This document shows positions 54,301-60,813 of a stretch of DNA of 64,000 nucleotides, in pieces (within the stretch, counting starts at the first letter, position 1; each line of letters begins with the position of its first letter). The position numbers and the translations under genes were made by a program. Under the pieces are notes generated by a model. It made no database searches. It was not told where the DNA came from and saw only the letters and a program-made list of their open reading frames with translations. Origin of the DNA: Chryseolinea soli (GTDB taxonomy: Bacteria > Bacteroidota > Bacteroidia > Cytophagales > Cyclobacteriaceae); NCBI RefSeq assembly GCF_003589925.1, contig NZ_CP032382.1, positions 6,200,001 through 6,264,000 on the forward strand. Direction: 5' to 3'.

Positions 54301-54646
54301 TGGCCCACGTCTTGGTGCCGGCCACGCCAGCCTTCTTGGTAATGTCTTCAAATTTCAGGTTGCCTTTGTTGAGGTAGAGTTTGTTTTCTCCCATGTTGGA
54401 GGTCAGGTAAACATCGGGTAGCCCGTCGTTGTTAAAGTCGCCAATGCCCACACCGCCCCCGTTGTAGAAGTTTCGGTAGCGAAAGACGTCGAGGTCTTCC
54501 TGGACAATGAGGGTATTTTCGAAGTGAATGCCCGTTTCTTCGGCGGAAAGCCGTTTGAAAAGGGTATTTTCATTCTGGGACGTCTCGCTTTTCTCCGGAC
54601 CGCAAGCCCACAATGCCAGTAACATGAATAGGTAAAATCTCCGCAT
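51332..54646 (-). CDS. VCBS/FG-GAP lipoprotein with ASPIC/UnbV domain, first copy
   Basis: A 1104-residue paralogue of the next gene, with the same order of modules. The ATG at 54646 gives the signal MRRFYLFMLLALWACGPEKS, with Cys15 as lipid site. FG-GAP loops such as DFNNDGLPDVYLTS, DVNGDGLLDIYVSN and DYDKDGDLDCYILN fill the N-terminal half. The ASPIC/UnbV domain lies around residues 508-593, with more FG-GAP loops after it. The two genes are a tandem duplication with a one-base overlap. A terminator after susD lies 28 bases upstream of the start, so expression depends on read-through or a promoter inside the spacer. Confidence 0.88.
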   Translation of the reverse strand: MRRFYLFMLLALWACGPEKSETSQNENTLFKRLSAEETGIHFENTLIVQEDLDVFRYRNFYNGGGVGIGDFNNDGLPDVYLTSNMGENKLYLNKGNLKFEDITKKAGVAGTKTWATGVSLADVNGDGLLDIYVSNSGDVKGGNRGNELFINNGDLTFTEKAEEYGLADKGFTTHAAFFDYDKDGDLDCYILNNSFRPVSTLGYRNLRDQRDELGGHKLYRNDNGKFTDVSEQAGIYGSVIGFGLGVTVGDVNLDNWPDLYISNDFYERDYLYINKHDGTFSEELEKYMGHLSMFSMGADLADINNDGCPDIFSTDMLPEEDYRLKTLVAFETYDVYQLRLRNGYYHQFMRNMLQLNNSDGSFSEIGQLAGVSATDWSWGALISDFNNDAHKEIFVCNGIYKDLINQDFVEFLGSSENMRSAIEGKKVDFKEFVDKMPSQKMSNYMLVPTKDFEFKNESKAWGLDEPGFSNGAAYGDLDNDGDLDLIVNNVNQELFFFQNRADTLLKNTSLRLAFKGFDKNTFGLGAKVHAYIKGELLYYENMPIRGFQSSMDYTMVIGTGNSTSVDSLVVEWPDDKVEVLKNVPTNQKLLLDHAQAKSVKAKAPKPERALFSELANGDVISHEENDFNEFDRDRLLYHMLSTEGPAFAKTDLNNDHLDDFFLGGSAGHGGALYLQQASGKFSKLQPELFLADSLADDTDAVFFDFDGDKDLDLYVVTGGSERASLGIPLLDRLYENKGMRNGRPEFVKTEKRMPTIYQAGSCVRPADIDHDGDLDLFVGTRMLPSYYGLPCDQFLLLNDGKGNFTDATATLAPQLKHAGMVTAAEWFDYDHDTFPDLMVVGDWMPVTLYKNDGKKLTRVENIPGLEKTEGWWNSITASDLDGDGDTDFVLGNLGRNSKFKPTTDHPISLYVNDFDQNGSIEPIFTFLKDGEEYPTALRQDMIKQMSSLKKKFVYYRDYAQKSIADIFDPALLAKATKLNFYEPNTLVLMNEGAKGFVRKSLPVQAQFSPVFAIDVADVNHDNKPDLVVGGNLFSVKPEVGRYDALHGLVLVGDGTGNFTPLKSQQSGIKLEGQVRHITRLKTKAGEVVAFVRNNDSIKFYKATK

Positions 54647-54675
54647 TCGTATCCAGGGTAATATCAATCTGAAAA

Positions 54676-54711
54676 GTAAAAAAAAGAAGGCAAGTAAATG
54701 AATACTTGCCT
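54676..54711 (-). terminator. Hairpin terminator after susD
   Basis: On the minus strand AGGCAAGTA (54711-54703) pairs with TACTTGCCT (54696-54688) around a 6-base loop and is followed by a long T tract. It separates susCD from the VCBS genes and may serve as a partial terminator to give high susCD and lower downstream expression. Confidence 0.85.
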
Positions 54712-54738
54712 CCTGATCTTTTCAACGGCTTACTTCAA

Positions 54739-56253
54739 TTATTTCGCCCCCCCGTAACCAGGGTTTTGGGTCAGGTTCGGGTTGGAGTCAACAGCCTGTT
54801 GAGGAACGGGGAACAGCACGCGATAATCTTCCGTGTTGTCTTTATCCTGCCAGGTTTTGCCAAATGATCCAAAGCGGACCAAGTCAACACGACGGATGCC
54901 CTCCCAGTAAAGTTCTCTACCTCTTTCGGCCAGCATATCCGCTTCGGTGACCGCACCCAATGCGGGTGCACCACGCAAGGTTCTCAATTGGTTCACCAAC
55001 TCGAGCGCCGTCTTGTCACCGGTGCCGCCGCGCATAATGGCCTCAGCTTTCATCAGGAACACATCGGCGTAGCGGAGCAGGATGTACTGTCCTTTGTCTG
55101 CCGGGTGATACTTGATAACGCGGATACCTTGCTCGGTCGCTGCACCAAGGAGCGGCACTTCGGGTGTGAATGCCAAAGGCTTCTTATTACGCGAATTAAT
55201 AACCTGCTCGTTCTTGTCGTTGTATTGTTGACCCACCAGAAAACCGCGAGCGATGCCAGAAAATTCTGTTCCATCGGGTGTAGGATAGCTACCTCTGCGT
55301 TTATCTGCAGGATCGAACGTTCCATAGAAGTCGGCAAGTGTTGCAAATCCGTTCCAGCCGTCGGGGTGGTTATCGTAGTGCAAGGTCATCCGGTATCTGT
55401 TTTCCGGTGTACCTGCAGCGCTCGTGAAAATGATCTCTTTCGATGCCGAAGTGCTGAAGTTTTTGAAGTATTCGGTTTCCAGCGAATAGCCGTCGGCCGT
55501 TACCGCATCGCAATACTGCACTACTTTGTCCATGTCGGCCTTGTCGAAAGTGTAGGGTCCGGCAGCATTTTCAGCCTTGTAAACTGCTTTGTTGAGGAAC
55601 AAGCGGGCTAACATGGCGTTGGCGGCGGCACGGGTGCCTTTGCTGTTGGTTGCAACTGGTCCCGTGGTGGGCAGTCCTGCAATGGCCTCCGTCAAATCCT
55701 GAACGATGTGATCAAAGGCTTCCGAACGGCTCAAAACTTTCGGATTAACGTCAGAGCCTTCGGTAACTTCGCGGTAGGGAACTTGACCAAAAAGGTCCAT
55801 TGCATACCACATGAAAAAGCCGCGGAGGAATTTAGCATGAGTCGCCTCGTCTGCCGAGGGAGATGAACCCAAAATCTGCGTGCATTTGAAAATCCGGTTG
55901 TGAATTTGATTCCAGGTGTTCAGGATGTATGAGTGGGTAGGGTCCCAGGTATGCTGATACAACTGGCGCCAAACACCGTTGTCGCCCCAGTCGGTACCGC
56001 GTGTAGGTGGAATCAACTCATCGGACGTGTGCTCAAAGAGTGAATAGATGTTGGCCTGATCAGTGAACGCCCCCATATCAGAACTATAGATACCTGCTAA
56101 GGTGGTCGTCGGGTTAACCGTGAGAACACCACCGGTCGATTCAACGACGGTAGAATCAAGCTCGTTGTTTTTCAAATCGGTACAAGCCGAAAATACAAGA
56201 GTAACACTAAAAACTCCAGCAAAAATTGGTTTTGAAAAAATATGTTTCTTCAT
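54739..56253 (-). CDS. SusD/RagB-family glycan-binding lipoprotein
   Basis: A 504-residue surface lipoprotein (VFSACTDLKN, Cys24) that caps the SusC-type transporter and captures oligosaccharide. It has the family order: an N-terminal segment with the helical repeats (FLRGFFMWYAMDLFGQVPYREV), a middle KGTRAAANAMLARLFLNKAVY segment and the C-terminal YILLRYADVFLMKAEA and RGRELYWEGIRRVDLVRFG motifs. It is encoded 13 bases after susC. The ligand is not readable, but the neighbouring GH31 and LacI genes point to an alpha-glucan or related sugar. Confidence 0.95.
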   Translation of the reverse strand: MKKHIFSKPIFAGVFSVTLVFSACTDLKNNELDSTVVESTGGVLTVNPTTTLAGIYSSDMGAFTDQANIYSLFEHTSDELIPPTRGTDWGDNGVWRQLYQHTWDPTHSYILNTWNQIHNRIFKCTQILGSSPSADEATHAKFLRGFFMWYAMDLFGQVPYREVTEGSDVNPKVLSRSEAFDHIVQDLTEAIAGLPTTGPVATNSKGTRAAANAMLARLFLNKAVYKAENAAGPYTFDKADMDKVVQYCDAVTADGYSLETEYFKNFSTSASKEIIFTSAAGTPENRYRMTLHYDNHPDGWNGFATLADFYGTFDPADKRRGSYPTPDGTEFSGIARGFLVGQQYNDKNEQVINSRNKKPLAFTPEVPLLGAATEQGIRVIKYHPADKGQYILLRYADVFLMKAEAIMRGGTGDKTALELVNQLRTLRGAPALGAVTEADMLAERGRELYWEGIRRVDLVRFGSFGKTWQDKDNTEDYRVLFPVPQQAVDSNPNLTQNPGYGGAK

Positions 56254-56266
56254 AATGCTTGGCTAA

Positions 56267-59200
56267 TTAAAATGATGCATTGACACCGAAAGTAAAAGTT
56301 CTCGCCCTTGGATACGATGTATAATCGATGTTCAAAGAAGGTATTCCATTCAGTGACTTGTTGGTATTCACTTCAGGATCCTGACCTGAGTAATCGGTGA
56401 TCACAAACAGGTTTTGGCCGGTCACAAACACCCGCAGGGAAGAAACGAAGGTGTTCGCCACAGGGATGTTATACCCGAATGTAACGTTTTGCAGTCTCAC
56501 AAACGAGCCCTTTTCCAGGAATCTTGTCGAAACGTCGGGAGAGTTTGCTCTGCTTTCGCCGTTTCCAGGAACGTCTGTGGTCGTATTTCTACCAGCGGCC
56601 AATGCACCGGCTGTGAAGAAGGCGTTTGCGGTGTTGTTGTAGATATAGTGTCCAAATTGACCGTTGAAGAAGATGCTCAGATCAAATTTTTTGTATTTGA
56701 AGTTGCTGGTCAAGCCGGCATTAGCTTTTGGAATAGCTGATTTTCCGACAAATTTCTGAACATCACCGCCATTGTATTTGGCGATGCCGTTTTCATCATA
56801 GCCGCCGAAATCGCGGACGAACCATGCGAATAAAGGTTGTCCTTGGGCAATCCGTTGTGCAAACGCACCCGACAACCCCTGGCCGTTAATCACACCCGTA
56901 TCGATCGTGCTGTTGAAATCCTTTACCTCGTTATGGTTGAAGGCTGCGTTGGCAATCAAGGTCCAGGTGAAGTCTGTATTAGCAATCACGTTTCCTGTTA
57001 AACTGATTTCCAAACCGCGGTTGATCACGTGGGCAGGAGCATTAAGCCACAAGAATGCATCGGCAGAAGGGAACGGTTGCGCATAAGGTTTCTGGATCAG
57101 CAAGTCACTGGTGTTTTTATTGTAGTAGTCCAACGAACCGGTGATCCGATTATTGAAGAAACCAAAGTCAATACCGACGTTCAGTTGCGAAGTGCTTTCC
57201 CATTTCAACTTTGCATTGGGGAACGAAACATAATTATAGGCCCCCCCACCAATTGAATTTGATGTATTTAGCGTCCAATCCGAATAACGCTGGCGACCTT
57301 GGTAGAGGTTGTGCGGAATTTCCTGGTTACCAGTTACACCGTATCCTATGCGGGCGCTCAGGTCTGAGAACATTTCAGGAACAAAGCCTTCTTCGATCAC
57401 TCTCCATTTGAACGCAGCCGAAGGGAAATAGCCGTATCTGTTGGATGGACCGAATTTCGTCGAACCATCGGCACGCAACGTAGCCGTAAAGAGGTACCGC
57501 TCCTTGATACCAAAATTGACACGTCCGTAGAAAGACTGCAGTTCATCTTTGGTCAATGAAGAGTTGATGGCCAAAGCGGCGGGTTTCGTTCCATCGATCT
57601 TGTTCGGATCGGGATATTGCTCATCGACAGCCGCCATGTTGTTGATCATTTGATCTAAGTCGCCTGTTCTGAAATGGGTGTACTGCGAATTGTTGGTGGC
57701 CTTCGAAAACGACTGATAGGAATAACCCACCACTGCATTCAAAGATGTATTGGCGAATTTCTTATCGTACGTGAAATAGTTTTCCCAAAGATTGTTGCTG
57801 ATATCGATGTCACTCACGTACAAGCGGCCGTCGCCAGAGATACCCGATACCAAGAGGTCCTTGGACATGGCTTGTCTGCGCATAGACATTGACTTGTCAA
57901 AACCTACCACGGTCTTGAACTTGAGATTTTTGATAATTTCCAATTCTCCGGAAACGTTACCCAAAATGCGCATTGTGTTGGTTTTGTCGCGAGTCAGTCC
58001 CAGGATGGCTGCTGGGTTGGGCTCGTTTGTCGAAACCTGGTTATAGCTTCCATCTGCCTTGCGCACCGGCAGTGTTGGATTTGATTTCAACATGGAACCG
58101 AGCAAGTCGCCTTCAAAACCGGAGTTATCCGTAATGGGCGCACCGCTATCCTGCGTGTTGGCAGCGGTCAATTGCGTTGAGATTCTAAATCTGTCATTAA
58201 TAAAGCTCTTCGTGCCGTTGAATCGGGCGGTATAGCGCTTCAGACCGGATATCTTTACAATACCCTGTTGGTCCATATAGCCTACTGAAAATCTGTAGTT
58301 GCTGCTTTTATCGCCTTGACCATAGGAAAGATTATGTTGATGGGTCACGGCTGTTCTCAGTACTTCTTTCTGCCAGTCTGTGTTCGCACCACCATCAATG
58401 GCAGACGGAGAGGCACCACCATTATAGGCCGACCAGGCCGAAAGATATTGTTCACGATCCAAGAGATCATATTTCTTCGTGACCTTTCCAACGCTAACGT
58501 TATAAGAGTAATCCAAAGTACCCTTTCCTCCAGAGCCGGATTTGGTCGTGATCAATACCACACCGTTGGCGCCGCGTGAACCGTAGATCGCCGTAGCCGA
58601 CGCATCTTTCAATACGTCGATACTGGCAATGTCGTTGGGGTTAAGAAAATTGAGTGGGTTCCGGGCAGCACTCATGCCTAAGCCCGAACTGGAGGCACCG
58701 CCGCCGGCCGAAATATCATCACCTGCGAGCGGCACGCCATCGATGACGAAGAGTGGATTGTTACCGGCACGTACCGAAGAGCTACCGCGGATACGAATGT
58801 TCACGCCGGCACCAGGTTCACCACTTGCAGATGTAATTTGCACGCCAGCCGCGCGACCTTGAATCAATTGTTCGGGAGACGAAATAACCCCACCGTTAAA
58901 ATCAGTAGGCTTCAAGGATACAAGAGCACCCGTCGCATCTTTCTTCTCGATCTGACCGTAACCGATAACCACCACTTCAGAAAGTGCGGTCACATCGGGT
59001 TCGATCGCTACATTCACGGTAGACTGAGCACCTACCGGAATCTCCTGGGCTTTGAAGCCAACGAACGAAAACACCAAGGTTGCATTGCTGCCGACGGTAA
59101 TAGAGAATTCGCCGTCAGTATTGGTGATCGTACCGTTACTAGTCCCCTTTTCAACAACGTTCACTCCAGGCAACGAACTGCCGTCTTCCTTGGAGGTCAC

Positions 59201-59299
59201 TTTTCCTGTCACGGTCTTGCTTTGCGACCAGGCCACCGAGGTGACCAGCACAAGCATGACCGCCAAATACCTGCTTACGCACAGATAAAATTTTGTCAT
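56267..59299 (-). CDS. SusC/RagA-family TonB-dependent outer membrane transporter
   Basis: A 1010-residue outer membrane beta-barrel. After the signal peptide there is a carboxypeptidase-regulatory-like domain (VTGKVTSKEDGSSLPGVNVVEKG), a plug opening with VVVIGYGQIEKKDATGA, then GRAAGVQITSASGEPGAGVNIRIRGSSSVRAGNNPLFVIDGVPL, and a C-terminal barrel ending in aromatic FTFGVNASF. It works with SusD and TonB-ExbBD energy to import oligosaccharide. It is shorter than many SusC proteins but complete. It is divergent from the LacI-type regulator across a 328-base spacer with three candidate operators. Confidence 0.96.
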   Translation of the reverse strand: MTKFYLCVSRYLAVMLVLVTSVAWSQSKTVTGKVTSKEDGSSLPGVNVVEKGTSNGTITNTDGEFSITVGSNATLVFSFVGFKAQEIPVGAQSTVNVAIEPDVTALSEVVVIGYGQIEKKDATGALVSLKPTDFNGGVISSPEQLIQGRAAGVQITSASGEPGAGVNIRIRGSSSVRAGNNPLFVIDGVPLAGDDISAGGGASSSGLGMSAARNPLNFLNPNDIASIDVLKDASATAIYGSRGANGVVLITTKSGSGGKGTLDYSYNVSVGKVTKKYDLLDREQYLSAWSAYNGGASPSAIDGGANTDWQKEVLRTAVTHQHNLSYGQGDKSSNYRFSVGYMDQQGIVKISGLKRYTARFNGTKSFINDRFRISTQLTAANTQDSGAPITDNSGFEGDLLGSMLKSNPTLPVRKADGSYNQVSTNEPNPAAILGLTRDKTNTMRILGNVSGELEIIKNLKFKTVVGFDKSMSMRRQAMSKDLLVSGISGDGRLYVSDIDISNNLWENYFTYDKKFANTSLNAVVGYSYQSFSKATNNSQYTHFRTGDLDQMINNMAAVDEQYPDPNKIDGTKPAALAINSSLTKDELQSFYGRVNFGIKERYLFTATLRADGSTKFGPSNRYGYFPSAAFKWRVIEEGFVPEMFSDLSARIGYGVTGNQEIPHNLYQGRQRYSDWTLNTSNSIGGGAYNYVSFPNAKLKWESTSQLNVGIDFGFFNNRITGSLDYYNKNTSDLLIQKPYAQPFPSADAFLWLNAPAHVINRGLEISLTGNVIANTDFTWTLIANAAFNHNEVKDFNSTIDTGVINGQGLSGAFAQRIAQGQPLFAWFVRDFGGYDENGIAKYNGGDVQKFVGKSAIPKANAGLTSNFKYKKFDLSIFFNGQFGHYIYNNTANAFFTAGALAAGRNTTTDVPGNGESRANSPDVSTRFLEKGSFVRLQNVTFGYNIPVANTFVSSLRVFVTGQNLFVITDYSGQDPEVNTNKSLNGIPSLNIDYTSYPRARTFTFGVNASF

Positions 59300-59435
59300 A
59301 CGGTTTTTGTTTGGGTTAGAAATACATTTCGAGGTTTTGAGGGGTACAAATCCTCATAAAACCACATCGTAATGTAGTAGAAAGTACATCAGAATTGATC
59401 CCAAAAACGATAGTATTTTTATCGGAATCGAAACC

Positions 59436-59447
59436 GCAATCGATTAC
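59436..59447. promoter_or_regulatory. Candidate LacI operator 1 (susC side)
   Basis: GCAATCGATTAC fits GCAAnCGnTTGC with one mismatch and extends to CGCAATCGATTACG. It lies 137 bases from the susC start. Confidence 0.6.
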
Positions 59448-59549
59448 GAAAAATAAAATACTCAATTTTTAATACAACAGAGGGGTAGTTTACACGGCAC
59501 ACGGATTCCCAAAAATGACCCCCGGCATCCCCTTATAGTCAAACTGACC

Positions 59550-59561
59550 ACAATCGTTTGC
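59550..59561. promoter_or_regulatory. Candidate LacI operator 2
   Basis: ACAATCGTTTGC fits GCAAnCGnTTGC with one mismatch at the first position. It lies 67 bases before the LacI-type start. Confidence 0.55.
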
Positions 59562-59581
59562 GGAGATTCTCGAAAAATTGC

Positions 59582-59593
59582 GCAACGATTTGC
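59582..59593. promoter_or_regulatory. Candidate LacI operator 3 (overlapping the regulator promoter)
   Basis: GCAACGATTTGC has perfect GCAA / TTGC arms around CGAT, so the CG is shifted by one base. It ends 34 bases before the regulator start and overlaps a possible -33 TTG, suggesting autorepression. Confidence 0.5.
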
Positions 59594-59627
59594 GGTGATT
59601 GTACCCAAGTATTTTTAAACTTGCAGT

Positions 59628-60677
59628 ATGAAGTACAATCAGGTAACTATTAAAGACATCGCCCGCGAACTGGGCATCTCTCCCTCCACAGTTTCCCGCG
59701 CGCTGAAAGATCACCCCGACATCAGCCCTCAAACCAAGAAGGCGGTCAACGAGCTGGCAGAGAAATTGAACTACCAACCCAACATCGTCGCCCTCAGCTT
59801 GCGCCAAAGCAAGACCAATACCCTGGGCGTGATCATCCCCGAACTGGTGCACTTCTTCTTCTCCACGGTGATCAGCGGCATCGAAGACGTGGCCTACAGC
59901 GCCGGCTACAACGTGATCATCACCCAGTCGAACGAATCGCTCCAACGCGAAAAGACCGATATCAAAGCCCTCTTCAATAGCCGCGTAGACGGCATGCTCA
60001 TCTCCGTATCGCGCGAGACCAGTAGCTTCGAACACATTGAAAGCATCCTCGCCAAAGGCGTGCCGATGGTGTTTTTTGACCGCGTATATGAGAATGCAAA
60101 CTCAAGTACAGTTATTGTGGACGACTTGAGCGGCGCGAAAGAAGCCACGCAACACCTCATCGACCAGGGTTGTACCCGCATTGCCCACCTCGAAGGCCCG
60201 CCCAACCTGGGCATCACCAAGCAACGCCTCGAAGGCTACGTGCAGGCCCTCAACGAAAACAAGATGCCCGTGCAGAAGGAGCTCATCGTCTCCTGCCCGC
60301 TCGGCACCATCGAAGAAGGCAAGATCGCGGCCGAACAGCTCCTCAAAATGCCGAACCGCCCCGACGCCATCTTCGCCACCAACGACCCGGCAGCCATGGG
60401 CGCCATGCAAGCCATCAAGGAAGCCGGCCTCAAGATTCCCCAGGACATCGCCGTGGTCGGCTTCAGCAACTGGTTCTTCAGCTCCCTGCTCGAGCCACCG
60501 TTGACTTCTGTGGACCAACCCGGTTTCGAAATGGGTCAGGAAGCTGCCAAGCTGCTCATCCGCCAGATCGAATTCAAGTCCAAGGACAACGAAGACCCGG
60601 CACCCGAAACCAAAGTGTTGAAAACGCGTCTCATTGTGCGCGATTCCTCTCTGAAAAAAGGCAAGCCAAAGAAATAA
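59628..60677 (+). CDS. LacI-family transcriptional regulator
   Basis: A 349-residue DNA-binding regulator. The N-terminal helix-turn-helix is TIKDIARELGISPSTVSRALKDHPDISP, followed by the hinge helix region NELAEKLNYQPNIVALSLR. The remainder is a periplasmic-binding-protein fold sugar sensor (NTLGVIIPELVHFFFSTVISG, VPMVFFDRVYE, DAIFATNDPAAMGAMQAI, and PPLTSVDQPGFEMGQEAAKLL). It is divergent from susC and followed by a terminator and then the GH31 gene. The palindromes in its own spacer and at other sugar operons in the window suggest one regulon. The effector is likely an alpha-glucoside. Confidence 0.94.
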   Translation: MKYNQVTIKDIARELGISPSTVSRALKDHPDISPQTKKAVNELAEKLNYQPNIVALSLRQSKTNTLGVIIPELVHFFFSTVISGIEDVAYSAGYNVIITQSNESLQREKTDIKALFNSRVDGMLISVSRETSSFEHIESILAKGVPMVFFDRVYENANSSTVIVDDLSGAKEATQHLIDQGCTRIAHLEGPPNLGITKQRLEGYVQALNENKMPVQKELIVSCPLGTIEEGKIAAEQLLKMPNRPDAIFATNDPAAMGAMQAIKEAGLKIPQDIAVVGFSNWFFSSLLEPPLTSVDQPGFEMGQEAAKLLIRQIEFKSKDNEDPAPETKVLKTRLIVRDSSLKKGKPKK

Positions 60678-60702
60678 ATTGTATTCTTCAGCAACATCAC
60701 CC

Positions 60703-60734
60703 TACGCAGCGCTCCCACGCTGCGTATTTTTTTT
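60703..60734 (+). terminator. Rho-independent terminator of the LacI-type gene
   Basis: Perfect stem TACGCAGCG (60703-60711) / CGCTGCGTA (60718-60726), 6-base loop, then eight T residues. Confidence 0.9.
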
Positions 60735-60741
60735 ATTCACC

Positions 60742-60753
60742 GGAATCGTTTCT
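60742..60753. promoter_or_regulatory. Weak LacI-type site before the GH31 gene
   Basis: GGAATCGTTTCT shares AATCGTTT with the operator at 59550 but has three mismatches to the pattern. It lies about 60 bases before the GH31 start. It is listed because of its position only. Confidence 0.25.
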
Positions 60754-60813
60754 TGCCCGGCAAGGGCTCTTTTCTTTTTTATCTTTACTTAGATCGCAAC
60801 GACCCCATTCCCT

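Larger units (their letters stand above)
59300..59627. other. 328-base divergent spacer between susC and the LacI-type gene
   Basis: A regulatory region without coding potential. It contains three palindromic candidate operators, one nearer susC and two just before the LacI-type start. A TATTTTTA at 59610-59617 with TTG at 59590 resembles the regulator's promoter with a 17-base spacer, but it lies very close to the start codon. No strict TAnnTTTG was found on the susC side. Confidence 0.55.
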
